A stretch of 64,000 nucleotides of DNA. Origin: Chthoniobacterales bacterium. GTDB lineage: Bacteria > Verrucomicrobiota > Verrucomicrobiia > Chthoniobacterales > JAATET01. The stretch's first letter is position 1; every line of letters begins with the position of its first letter. The notes under the pieces are model-generated. The model saw only the letters and a list, made by a program, of their open reading frames with translations. It did no database searches and was not told the origin of the DNA. The position numbers and the translations under genes are program-made. The DNA is taken from the NCBI GenBank assembly GCA_036569045.1, contig DATCRI010000011.1, forward strand, positions 1-64,000. Reading direction: 5' to 3'. This document shows, one piece after another, positions 16,684-25,051 of this stretch.

Positions 16684-17226
16684 ATGCCTGACATTCTCCT
16701 CATTTCCGGAAGCCCCGTCGCCCGTTCCCGCTCCCAGGCCCTGCTCGACTACGCGGTCGAACAGCTCGCCGCCGAGGGGCTCGGCACCGAAGTCGTGAGC
16801 GTGCGCGATTTTCCCGCCGAGGATCTCGTGCTCGCGAAATACGACAGCCCGTCCTTCGAGAAATTCCGCCATCTCATCGCGGAGGCGCGCGGCATCATCA
16901 TCGCGACGCCCGTTTACAAGGCCGCCTACACGGGCTCGCTGAAGGCACTGCTCGACATCCTGCCCCAGCAGGCCTTCCGCAACAAGACGCTACTTCCGCT
17001 CGCGAGCGGCGGCACGCTCGCGCACCTGCTTGTGCTCGATTACGCGCTCAAGCCGGTGCTCGGCGCGCTCGGCGCGTCGGACATTCTGCAGGGCGTCTTC
17101 GCCGTCGACACACAGCTCCAGTTCGGCGAGGGCAGCGACCTCCTCATCGACGAGGAGATTCGCGAACGATTCGACCGCGAGATCGACAGCCTCATCGCGA
17201 AGGTCAAGGCTCCGGTGCTCGCGTAA
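16684..17226 (+). CDS. NAD(P)H-dependent FMN reductase (MsuE/SsuE type)
   Basis: A 180-residue flavodoxin-fold reductase. It has ISGSPVARSRSQALLDYA (FMN phosphate loop), IIATPVYKAAYTGSLKALLDILPQ and LPLASGGTLAHLLVLDYALKPVL, the hallmarks of the SsuE/MsuE group. It supplies FMNH2 to SfnG and SsuD in the same cluster. MsuE versus SsuE cannot be separated from sequence inspection alone. The SfnB-like gene begins 12 bp after its stop. Confidence 0.9.
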   Translation: MPDILLISGSPVARSRSQALLDYAVEQLAAEGLGTEVVSVRDFPAEDLVLAKYDSPSFEKFRHLIAEARGIIIATPVYKAAYTGSLKALLDILPQQAFRNKTLLPLASGGTLAHLLVLDYALKPVLGALGASDILQGVFAVDTQLQFGEGSDLLIDEEIRERFDREIDSLIAKVKAPVLA

Positions 17227-17238
17227 CGCAGCGCGGCT

Positions 17239-18441
17239 ATGAGTGCGGCCATTCCCATTCCAGCCAGCGAGGTCGATGCCATCTGCCGGCATCCGCTGAA
17301 GATCGCCGAGCGGCTCGCCGCGGACTTCGCCCAGACCGCGATCGAGCGCGATCGCAAGGGCGGCACCGCGAAGCGCGAGCGCGATCTCCTTCGCGAAAGC
17401 GGACTGCTCAATCTCCTCATCCCCGAGGCGCTCGGCGGCGGCGGCGCGGATTGGCCGGAGATCCTCAGGATCGTGCGGCTCTTCGCTCGCGTGGACAGCT
17501 CGCTCGCGCACCTCTTCGGATTCCAGCACCTCCTGCTCGCCACGGTCGATCTCTTCGGCTCGGAGGAGCAGCGCGCGCGGCATTTCGAGGAGACGGCGCG
17601 GAACCGCTGGTTCTGGGGCAACGCGCTCAATCCGCTCGATCAGAACACGCATGCGACGCCGGCGGATGGCCGCTGGCTCGTGAACGGGCGCAAGGGCTTT
17701 TGCTCCGGCGCGACGGATTCCGACCGCCTGCTTCTCTCCGCGCTCGATCCGGAGGGGCGCCTGCTCGTCGGCGTGATCCCCTCGGATCGCGCCGGCCTGC
17801 GCATCAGGCAGGATTGGGACAACTTCGGCCAGCGGCAGACCGACAGCGGCACGGTGGAGTTTTCCAATGTCGCGCTGCACGACGAGGAAATCCTCCGCAG
17901 TCCGGGTCCGCTCGGCAGCGTGCGCGCCACGCTGCGGCCGTGCCTCGCGCAGATCATCCTCGCGAACATCTACCTCGGCATCGCGGAGGGCGCGCTCGCC
18001 GAGGCGCGCAACTACACGCTCGCTCAGACCCGCTCGTGGCTCACCTCCGGCGTCGAGACGCCGACCGAGGATCCCTACATCCTCGCGAACTACGGCAACA
18101 TGTTCGTCGAGCTCCAGGCCGCGCGCACGCTTACCGACCGCGCTGCCGATACGCTCCAGCGCACGTGGGAAATGGGCGAAGGCCTCAGCGAAAATTGCCG
18201 GGGCCGCGCGGCCATCGACATCGCCGTCGCGAAGACGCTCACCACTCGCACCGCGCTCGACGTGACGAACCGGATGTTCGAGGTCATGGGCTCGCGCGCC
18301 ACCGCCGGCGCCGCGCGGCTCGACCGCTTCTGGCGCAACGTCCGCACGCACACGCTGCACGATCCCGTGGACTACAAAATTCGCGAGCTCGGCGACTGGG
18401 CTCTCAACCGTCACATCCCCAAACCCACCTTCTATTCATGA
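17239..18441 (+). CDS. SfnB-family acyl-CoA-dehydrogenase-like flavoprotein, copy 2
   Basis: A 400-residue paralogue of the protein at 12957. It has the same fold and C-terminal signature (RNVRTHTLHDPVDYKIRELG), but a shorter N terminus and clear divergence elsewhere (LLNLLIPEALGGGGADWPEILRIVRLFARVDSSLAHLFG). SfnB-like proteins are linked to growth on sulfones and other organosulfur compounds, with catalytic details still uncertain. The stop overlaps the ribBA start by 4 bp, so translation is coupled to flavin synthesis. Confidence 0.85.
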   Translation: MSAAIPIPASEVDAICRHPLKIAERLAADFAQTAIERDRKGGTAKRERDLLRESGLLNLLIPEALGGGGADWPEILRIVRLFARVDSSLAHLFGFQHLLLATVDLFGSEEQRARHFEETARNRWFWGNALNPLDQNTHATPADGRWLVNGRKGFCSGATDSDRLLLSALDPEGRLLVGVIPSDRAGLRIRQDWDNFGQRQTDSGTVEFSNVALHDEEILRSPGPLGSVRATLRPCLAQIILANIYLGIAEGALAEARNYTLAQTRSWLTSGVETPTEDPYILANYGNMFVELQAARTLTDRAADTLQRTWEMGEGLSENCRGRAAIDIAVAKTLTTRTALDVTNRMFEVMGSRATAGAARLDRFWRNVRTHTLHDPVDYKIRELGDWALNRHIPKPTFYS

Positions 18442-19679
18442 ACGCAACGAGCATCACCCGAGTCGAAAAAGCCCTGGCCGCCATCGCGGCGGGAAGAGCC
18501 GTGGTCGTCGCGGACAGCGAGGATCGCGAGAACGAGGGCGACCTCATTTTTGCCGCCGAGAAGGCGACGCCCGAGCTGCTGGCCTTCACCGTGCGGCACA
18601 CGAGCGGCATCATTTGCGCATCGCTGCCGGGCGAGCGTCTGCGCGAGCTCGGGCTGCCCCTCATGGTCAGCGACAACACGGAATCCCAGCGCACCGCGTT
18701 CACCGTTTCCGTCGATTGGAAGCACGGCACGACGACGGGCATCTCCGCCGCGGATCGCGCGGCTACGCTGCAGGGGCTGGCAAATCCGTGCGCGCTCGCG
18801 GGCGACTTCCTGCGCCCTGGCCACATTTTTCCGCTGCGCGCCGCCGAGGATGGCGTGCTGCGACGCCCCGGCCATACCGAGGCCGCGCTCGATCTTGCGC
18901 GGCTGGCGGGGCTGCAACCCGTCGGCGTGCTTTGCGAGATCGTGAACGACGACGGGACGATGGTTCGCGGCGCGGCGCTCGAGGCCTTCGCCGCGCGGCA
19001 CGGGCTGCCCTTCCTCACGGTCGAGGATTTGATCGTTTACCGCCGCTCGCGGGAACGGCTCGTCGAGCGCACGGCGGAGGCGCGACTGCCGAGCGCGCAT
19101 GGCTCGTTTCAGGTGCATGTCTATCGCTCGAAGCTCGATGGCGCGGAGCACGTCGCGATCGTGAAAGGGAAGGTCGCCGGCCGCGAGAACGTGCTGGTGC
19201 GCGTGCATTCCGAGTGCTTCACCGGCGACATCCTCGGCTCCGCGCGCTGCGACTGCGGCAAGCAGCTCGAGATGGCGCTCGCCCGCATCGAGCAGGAGGG
19301 CGCGGGGGTCGTCGTTTACCTGCGCGGACACGAGGGGCGCGGCATCGGCCTCACGAGCAAGCTCCACGCCTACACGCTGCAGGATGCCGGCCGCGATACG
19401 GTCGAGGCCAATCAGGATCTCGGCCTGCCCGTGGACTCACGCCGTTACGACATCGGCGCGCAGATTCTCGCCGACCTGGGCGTGACCACGATCCGCCTCA
19501 TGTCGAACAATCCGGCGAAATTCACGCAGCTTGGCGGCTACGATCTCACCATCGTCGAGCGCGTGCCGCTCGTCACCGCGCCGAATCCCGAGAACATCTC
19601 CTATCTCCGCGCGAAGCAGGAAAAGCTGGGGCACTTGCTGAACTTCCCTGGCGCGACGGCAAAAGAGATGGCGGCCTGA
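18438..19679 (+). CDS. ribBA: Bifunctional 3,4-dihydroxy-2-butanone-4-phosphate synthase / GTP cyclohydrolase II
   Basis: A 413-residue fusion enzyme making both riboflavin precursors. RibB half: DSEDRENEGDLIFAAE (acidic metal-binding loop) and RRPGHTEAALDLARLAG. RibA half from about residue 205: HSECFTGDILGSARCDCG with the three zinc Cys, YLRGHEGRGIGL and RRYDIGAQIL. It is embedded in the organosulfur cluster, overlapping the SfnB stop. This points to extra FMN supply for the FMNH2-dependent oxygenases, rather than the housekeeping copy. Confidence 0.95.
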   Translation: MNATSITRVEKALAAIAAGRAVVVADSEDRENEGDLIFAAEKATPELLAFTVRHTSGIICASLPGERLRELGLPLMVSDNTESQRTAFTVSVDWKHGTTTGISAADRAATLQGLANPCALAGDFLRPGHIFPLRAAEDGVLRRPGHTEAALDLARLAGLQPVGVLCEIVNDDGTMVRGAALEAFAARHGLPFLTVEDLIVYRRSRERLVERTAEARLPSAHGSFQVHVYRSKLDGAEHVAIVKGKVAGRENVLVRVHSECFTGDILGSARCDCGKQLEMALARIEQEGAGVVVYLRGHEGRGIGLTSKLHAYTLQDAGRDTVEANQDLGLPVDSRRYDIGAQILADLGVTTIRLMSNNPAKFTQLGGYDLTIVERVPLVTAPNPENISYLRAKQEKLGHLLNFPGATAKEMAA

Positions 19680-19726
19680 TTCGCGACCATCCGCAAGAAA
19701 GAAGATTGCAACACCAGTTAATGAAT

Positions 19727-19743
19727 ACGACTAAACAAGTCGT
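19727..19743. promoter_or_regulatory. Inverted repeat ACGACT-N5-AGTCGT, copy 2 (candidate operator before sfnR)
   Basis: A palindrome with spacer AAACA, flanked by AT-rich sequence, ending 3 bp before the ATG at 19747 and 21 bp before an alternative ATG at 19765. Arms and spacer length are identical to the copy at 7947-7963. The position fits autoregulation of sfnR or control by another sulfur-status regulator. Confidence 0.5.
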
Positions 19744-19746
19744 TAT

Positions 19747-20904
19747 ATGATTTTGCACGATTCCATGAGCCGCAGTCTCGAGTCGGTTTCGCACGTGCGG
19801 GTTTCGAAGAAGCCCGTGCTGACGCTGCCCAGCGAGCGCCAGATCGCCGCGCCGCTTCGTGCGAGCGTGCTTGTCTTCGAGGACCCGCGGTCCCGCGCGC
19901 TGCTCGAGCGCATCCGGCTCATCGCACCGAGCGGGGCAAACGCGCTCATCGTGGGCGAGACCGGCACGGGCAAGGAAATCATCGCGAGCCACATCCACGC
20001 GCTCAGCTCGCGAGCGCACGGGCCGTTCGTCGCGGTGAATTGCGGCGCGTTTTCCGAGAATCTCGTGGAGAGCGAGCTCTTCGGTCACGAGCGCGGGGCG
20101 TTCACCGGCGCAATCTCGGCGAAGTCCGGGTGGTTCGAGGCGGCGCACGGCGGCACGTTGTTCCTCGACGAGATCGGCGACCTGCCGCTCGCGTTGCAGG
20201 TGAAGCTCCTGCGCGTGTTGCAGGAACGCCAGGTCGTGCGCGTCGGCTCGCGCAAGCCCATTGACATCGACGTGCGCGTGGTCGCGGCGACGAACGTGCA
20301 GCTCGAGAGCGCAGTGAACGAAGGTCGCTTCCGGGAGGACCTTTATTACCGGCTCAACGTCGCGAACCTGCATCTCGCCGCTCTGCGCGACCGTCCGGGA
20401 GACATTCCGCCCCTCGTCGAGCATTTCGTCCGCGTTTATTCCGAGCGGCTCGGCGTGCGGGACATTCGCGTGAGTCCCGAGGCGATGGAGCAGCTCGTGC
20501 GCGGGCATTCCTGGCCGGGAAACATCCGCGAACTCGAAAACGTCATTCACCACGCGATCCTCGTGCGGCGCGGCAGCGTGATCCGTCCCGAGGATTTGAA
20601 TCTCGCCTCGCTGCGCCCGCGCGCCAATGCCGCGGAGCCATCGCTGCGCTTCCCGACGGGCAATCCCGCGGATGGCCTCAAGCGAGCGCTGCTCGAGCTC
20701 TTCGAGCAGGGCGGCGACAACCTGTTCGAGAACATCGAGAGCAGCGTGATGCGCGCGGCCTACGACTATTGCCACCGCAATCAGCTCGAGACCGCGCGTC
20801 TGCTCGGCATCAGCCGCAACATCGTGCGCGACCGCCTTCTGCGTTGCGGAGCCCTCGCAGGCAAACGCCGCACGGCCGCCGCGCCCAAAGAAATTTCCCT
20901 ATGA
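19747..20904 (+). CDS. sfnR: SfnR-type sigma-54-dependent transcriptional activator
   Basis: A 385-residue enhancer-binding protein without a receiver domain. A short N terminus leads into the AAA+ domain: Walker A GETGTGKE, the sigma-54 contact loop RGAFTGA, Walker [11 protein letters not shown], and the arginine region [12 protein letters not shown] Fis-type helix-turn-helix closes the protein ([21 protein letters not shown]). The lack of an input domain and the neighbours sfnG, SfnB and ssuD fit SfnR, the activator of sulfone-use genes. The start may be 19747 or 19765. The stop overlaps ssuD by 4 bp. Confidence 0.88.
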   Translation: MILHDSMSRSLESVSHVRVSKKPVLTLPSERQIAAPLRASVLVFEDPRSRALLERIRLIAPSGANALIVGETGTGKEIIASHIHALSSRAHGPFVAVNCGAFSENLVESELFGHERGAFTGAISAKSGWFEAAHGGTLFLDEIGDLPLALQVKLLRVLQERQVVRVGSRKPIDIDVRVVAATNVQLESAVNEGRFREDLYYRLNVANLHLAALRDRPGDIPPLVEHFVRVYSERLGVRDIRVSPEAMEQLVRGHSWPGNIRELENVIHHAILVRRGSVIRPEDLNLASLRPRANAAEPSLRFPTGNPADGLKRALLELFEQGGDNLFENIESSVMRAAYDYCHRNQLETARLLGISRNIVRDRLLRCGALAGKRRTAAAPKEISL

Positions 20905-22043
20905 AGATCCTCTGGTTCATTCCCACCCACGGCGACGGCCGTTATCTCGCATCCGGCATCGGCGCCCGCGCCACCACGCTTCCGTATCTCAAGCAGATCG
21001 CACAAACGGTGGACGAACTCGGCTACTACGGGGCGCTGCTGCCGACGGGCCGCTCCTGCGACGACGCCTGGGTGGTCGCCTCGGCGCTCATTCCGGTCAC
21101 GCAACGCATGCGCTTCCTCGTGGCCGTGCGTCCCGGGCTCATGTCTCCCACCCTTGCCGCGCGCATGGCGGCGAGCTTCGACCGGCTCTCGGGCGGGCGG
21201 CTGCTCATCAATGTCGTCGCGGGTGGCGACCCCGTGGAGCTGGCCGGCGATGGCATTTTCGACGATCACGACACGCGCTACGAAGTCACCGACGAGTTCT
21301 TGGACATCTGGCGGCGCGTCGTCGCGGAGGAGGCGGTGAATTTCGAGGGCAAACACCTCCGCGTGCGCGACGCGAGGGTATTTTTCCCGGGCGTGCAGAA
21401 GCCGCATCCCGATCTCTATTTCGGCGGTTCCTCGCCGGCCGGCCACCGCGTGGCCGCGAAGCACGTCGACGTCTATCTCACGTGGGGCGAGCCGCCCGCG
21501 CAGGCCGCGGAAAAGGTGGCCGCCATGCGCGCGCTCGCCGCGGAGCAGGGTCGCACGCTGCGCTTCGGCATTCGCCTCCACGTGATCGTGCGCGAGACGG
21601 AGAAAGAGGCCTGGCAGGCTGCGAACGAGCTCATCCGCTACGTGACGGACGAAAGCATCGCCGCCGCGCAGAAGGTCTTCGAGCGATTCGACTCTGCGGG
21701 GCAAAAACGCATGGCCAGCCTGCACAATGGCAAGCGCGACTCGCTCGAAGTGAGCCCGAATCTTTGGGCGGGCGTCGGCCTCGTGCGCGGCGGCGCGGGC
21801 ACCGCGCTCGTCGGCTCGCCCGAGATCGTCGCCGCGCGCATCAACGAATACGCCGCCCTCGGCATCGACCATTTCATTTTCTCCGGCTACCCGCACCTCG
21901 AGGAGGCGCGGCGTTTCGCGGAACTCGTCTTCCCGCTGCTGCCGCTCGACATCGCCGAGTCCCTCGATTTCCCAAGCTATGTGAGCCCGTTCGGCGAGAT
22001 CGTTGCGAACCAGGACCGGCCCTCCGCCGCGCTGGCCCGCTAA
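20901..22043 (+). CDS. ssuD: FMNH2-dependent alkanesulfonate monooxygenase
   Basis: A 380-residue luciferase-like enzyme that releases sulfite from alkanesulfonates. It follows SsuD closely: [11 protein letters not shown] at the N terminus, [27 protein letters not shown] with the conserved Cys, [73 protein letters not shown]. It is coupled to sfnR by an ATGA overlap. Together with SfnG and SfnB it could take dimethylsulfone through methanesulfinate and methanesulfonate to sulfite. Confidence 0.96.
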   Translation: MKILWFIPTHGDGRYLASGIGARATTLPYLKQIAQTVDELGYYGALLPTGRSCDDAWVVASALIPVTQRMRFLVAVRPGLMSPTLAARMAASFDRLSGGRLLINVVAGGDPVELAGDGIFDDHDTRYEVTDEFLDIWRRVVAEEAVNFEGKHLRVRDARVFFPGVQKPHPDLYFGGSSPAGHRVAAKHVDVYLTWGEPPAQAAEKVAAMRALAAEQGRTLRFGIRLHVIVRETEKEAWQAANELIRYVTDESIAAAQKVFERFDSAGQKRMASLHNGKRDSLEVSPNLWAGVGLVRGGAGTALVGSPEIVAARINEYAALGIDHFIFSGYPHLEEARRFAELVFPLLPLDIAESLDFPSYVSPFGEIVANQDRPSAALAR

Positions 22044-22047
22044 CTTT

Positions 22048-22230
22048 ATGAGCAATCCCATCGATACGATCACCCCGCGCGTTTCCATCCCGAAGCAGAA
22101 GTGGCTCGATGTCGTCGAGCGCCAGGTGAACGCGCTGAAATTCGGCTCCGTTCACATCACGGTGCATGAAGGCCGCGTCGTGCAGGTCGAGACAAGCGTG
22201 CGTGTGAGGTTCGACAAGCCCGACGCATGA
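22048..22230 (+). CDS. YezD-like small protein (DUF2292)
   Basis: A 60-residue protein whose core, WLDVVERQVNALKFGSVHITVHEGRVVQVETSVRVRF, matches the YezD/DUF2292 family. That family is repeatedly found beside sulfur-assimilation genes; its biochemical role is unknown. It starts 4 bp after the ssuD stop and overlaps the next gene by 4 bp, so it belongs to the same transcript. Longer frames upstream lie inside ssuD. Confidence 0.8.
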   Translation: MSNPIDTITPRVSIPKQKWLDVVERQVNALKFGSVHITVHEGRVVQVETSVRVRFDKPDA

Positions 22231-23618
22231 TCGCCATCGTGGGCGGCGGAGCGAGCGGATTGCTCACCGCGGCGCAGATCGGCCTGCAGGCGCGCGTGCC
22301 CTGCCGCATCGCGCTCTATGATCCGGCGGAATTTCCGAGCGGCGGCCTCGCCTACGGCACGCGCAATCTCGCGCACCTGCTCAACGTTCCCGCCTGGAAA
22401 ATCAGCGCGCTGCCCGACCAGCCCGGGCACTTCCTCGAGTGGCTGAAGCGCCCCGGCAACGTCGCCAGTCTGCTCCGCGACGAACCGCCGAAGGAAACCG
22501 ACTTCCTGCCGCGCGCGATCTACGGCTGCTACCTCGCGGCACTCGTGCAGGAGGTCTACGCCCGGCCCGGCTGTCAGGCGAGGCTCGACCTCCGCCGCAG
22601 CCGCGTCGTCGATTTCATTCCGACTCGTGGCGGCGGAACGCTCGTCACGCAGGACGGCGACACCGAGGATGTCGGCCACATCGTGCTCGCGCTCGGCAAT
22701 CTGCCGCCGCGCGACCCGTTGCCCGGGAGGCATTCCTTCTTCAGCAGTCCGCGGTATGTCGCCTCCGTCTGGCAAAGCGGCGCAATCTCGACGGATTCTC
22801 CGGAGGACGACGTGCTCCTCGTCGGGACGGGCCTCACGGCGGTGGATGTGATTCTTGGGCTCGAGGCGACCGGACATCGTGGCAGATACATCGTCACCTC
22901 GCGCGGAGGACGCTGGCCACAGGCGCACAGGCTCGGCACGTCGCATCCCGACTTTTTCCCGAACCTGCCCGGCTCCCTGCGCGATCTTGTCCGAATCGTC
23001 CGTGCGGAAATTCACGGGGCGGGCGTCGAAAACTGGCGTCCCGTGCTCGACGCGCTGCGCCCGCGCACGCAGGCAATTTGGAGGAGCCTCACACCCGACG
23101 ACCGACGCCGCTTCCTGCGGCACGTGCGCACGTTCTGGGAGTCACACCGTCACCGCATGCCAGGCACCGCGTGGGCCGTGCTCGAGCGCCTGCGGGCGGA
23201 GGGCCGCCTCGAGCTCGTCCCGGGTCGCCTGCGGGATTTTGTCGAAACGGAAACCAGTGTCATTGCGCATCTCCAACCCAAGCGGGAGGAAACGGTCCGC
23301 GAGCTGCACGTTCAAAAGGTCTTCAACTGCATCGGCCCGGAATCGAACTTCCGCCAGCACTTCAACGATCCGCTGCTCATCAACCTGTTCGCGCGCGGAG
23401 TGCTCCATCCCGACCCGCTTCTGCTGGGGCTGGAGGCGACGGACAGTTTCGCCCCCATTGGAACGAAGGGCCGGATCTACGAGCAAATCTCGCTGATCGG
23501 TCCACCGCTCAAAGGCATGCTGTGGGAAACGACGGCGATTCCAGAAATTCGCGCGCAAGCCGCACAAGTCGCCGCCCTGGCCCTGGGGCACCACTTGCCC
23601 CCAACGTGGGAGATCTGA
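22227..23618 (+). CDS. FAD/NAD(P)-binding oxidoreductase
   Basis: A 463-residue protein with an FAD dinucleotide fold at the very N terminus (IAIVGGGASGLLTAAQIG), a second nucleotide-binding motif near residue 200 (VLLVGTGLTAVDVILGLE), and HIVLALGNLPPRDPL, as in the FAD-NAD(P)-binding (NAD_binding_9) family. It ends VFNCIGPESNFRQHFNDPLL and GRIYEQISLIGPPLKGMLWETTAIPEIR, typical of that family. The reaction is unknown. It is coupled to the YezD-like gene and closes the cluster; the mobile element begins 12 bp after its stop. Confidence 0.85.
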   Translation: MIAIVGGGASGLLTAAQIGLQARVPCRIALYDPAEFPSGGLAYGTRNLAHLLNVPAWKISALPDQPGHFLEWLKRPGNVASLLRDEPPKETDFLPRAIYGCYLAALVQEVYARPGCQARLDLRRSRVVDFIPTRGGGTLVTQDGDTEDVGHIVLALGNLPPRDPLPGRHSFFSSPRYVASVWQSGAISTDSPEDDVLLVGTGLTAVDVILGLEATGHRGRYIVTSRGGRWPQAHRLGTSHPDFFPNLPGSLRDLVRIVRAEIHGAGVENWRPVLDALRPRTQAIWRSLTPDDRRRFLRHVRTFWESHRHRMPGTAWAVLERLRAEGRLELVPGRLRDFVETETSVIAHLQPKREETVRELHVQKVFNCIGPESNFRQHFNDPLLINLFARGVLHPDPLLLGLEATDSFAPIGTKGRIYEQISLIGPPLKGMLWETTAIPEIRAQAAQVAALALGHHLPPTWEI

Positions 23619-23630
23619 GTCTCCATCAAA

Positions 23631-23655
23631 AAAGTGGCTCCTGAGGTAGGATTCG
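23631..23655. repeat. attL: left 25-bp direct repeat of the element
   Basis: Identical over 25 bp to 34713-34737 (core CTCCTGAGGTAGGAT). It duplicates the 3' end of tRNA-Asn, including the T-loop-proximal strand, acceptor and CCA complement. This is the left attachment site left by site-specific integration. Confidence 0.9.
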
Positions 23656-23823
23656 CCTGTGCTTCTCGTTTATTTACAGGTATTTACGACGTTTTTGACA
23701 CTGTTCGTCAAGACGATTTTTGCGAACTCCGTGACTATCAAATCGGGTGCTTTTGAGATTTTTTGCTGGCAGTTTTGCTGGCAGTTTTGCTGGCAGTTTT
23801 TTGCCCCACCTCCTGAGGTAGGA
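23656..23823. repeat. Left-end region with three 12-bp arm-type repeats and a partial att copy
   Basis: No gene is evident here. Three exact tandem copies of GCTGGCAGTTTT occupy 23765-23800. A 15-bp partial copy of the att core (CTCCTGAGGTAGGAT) follows at 23810-23824, ending on the stop of the next gene. GCTGGCA at the same 12-bp pitch reappears at the right end (34638-34661). The pattern fits integrase arm-binding sites. Confidence 0.6.
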
Positions 23824-24978
23824 TCATATTTCCCGCAGAATTACATCAGGTTTATCACTCATCGACACTGAACGTCCCAGTTCAGTTTCAAGCTCGCGCC
23901 CCAGGCGACTTTTCTCCTCTCCGAATAACTTGGCGAGTTTACGTGCAATACCGCCTCCGGCGGGTGCCAACACCAAGCGGTTCATCAACGCGCGGACACC
24001 GACCAGATTTTTGGCAGAATTGATTGGATCGCCAGATTTGAAAGTGGTTTTGAGCCAATCGACGCCAATTTGGACTGTGGTATCGCCCACTGGAAACGCT
24101 GAGCAGTGTGCATCAATATGGCGGGCGACCGACTGAAGCAGTTTTTCGCGAGCCAGAAGATCGTGGGTGTCACTCGTATCCAGAGCAGTTTGAAATTCGC
24201 TCAACCACTGCCGCAAGGAAGCGTATTGCTCTCGAAGCTGTAGAGCGATTTTGAGCAAATCCCCCGGCTGTTGCGCCTCTTGGATCGCGAGTGCGGCAAT
24301 AGGCGGTAAATGCAGCCGGACAAGATAACCACCTGAATCTATGCGATTGAGCACCTTTACCCTTTGCTCTGCCACAAATTCGCGAAAGCGCCGCTCGGCG
24401 GATCGCAACCCAAAAAGGCTGTCCACTCGCCCGAACCAGGCTTCTCGCACTGGATGACTGTTGTAGGGAATACTGAGCACGTGGGCGCGTGCCAGCATAC
24501 CAGCTCCGCCCCAAATGAGCTGACCGAAATAGGGATCGGCCGATCTGCCGCTTTCCTTGAATGTCCGGACATTTTCCTCATGGTGCTCACGCATTATCGG
24601 GCAGACGCAGAGCTCCTCGACGAAGCACTGTCGGATCGGTAGCCATTCTTGTCGAATGTCTTGGAACGGCTTTGGAATGACCAAGCCGTCGGAATACAAA
24701 GTTTCTAACTCATCGAATTGACGCCAGGTATCTGCGTGCTCTCCCTCTACAAACAATGCGTCGGTGAAAACCAAATTGTTGAGCACTTGAAAGAGGCAAC
24801 GTACATTCAGCGCATCCTGAGGCACCGCTTTATAAGAGAAATCGTTCTGCTCCGGCGCGACTTCCAATTCACTGGCCGTGCCGCCCACAAGTCCATTCGA
24901 CAGGAGCGTCCCGACGCATTGAAGAGTCCAATTGTCGATCAGCAGATTGCTCATCTTTGCTTGGTGGGTGTTTTGCAT
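23824..24978 (-). CDS. Hypothetical island protein (384 aa)
   Basis: A full-length open frame of 384 residues with normal amino-acid composition; no family recognised. The C-terminal part LAKLFGEEKSRLGRELETELGRS is charged and helical. There is a Cys-rich patch near the middle (CFVEELCVCPIMREHHEENVRTF) and no signal peptide. An internal ATG at 24954 is an alternative start. It lies 73 bp downstream of the HsdR/Avs-like chimera on the same strand, so it may be an accessory gene of the Avs-type part. That is inference from position only. Confidence 0.6.
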   Translation of the reverse strand: MQNTHQAKMSNLLIDNWTLQCVGTLLSNGLVGGTASELEVAPEQNDFSYKAVPQDALNVRCLFQVLNNLVFTDALFVEGEHADTWRQFDELETLYSDGLVIPKPFQDIRQEWLPIRQCFVEELCVCPIMREHHEENVRTFKESGRSADPYFGQLIWGGAGMLARAHVLSIPYNSHPVREAWFGRVDSLFGLRSAERRFREFVAEQRVKVLNRIDSGGYLVRLHLPPIAALAIQEAQQPGDLLKIALQLREQYASLRQWLSEFQTALDTSDTHDLLAREKLLQSVARHIDAHCSAFPVGDTTVQIGVDWLKTTFKSGDPINSAKNLVGVRALMNRLVLAPAGGGIARKLAKLFGEEKSRLGRELETELGRSVSMSDKPDVILREI

Positions 24979-25051
24979 GAGAACGATTGATCCCTTAAGA
25001 ACACGTGAGGCAATTTATCTAAATCGAGCATCCCCGCGCCGTGGGCCGTGG

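Noticed and set aside
23765-23800. Possible CRISPR or short tandem array
   Set aside because: 12-bp units without spacers, only three copies; better explained as integrase arm sites.
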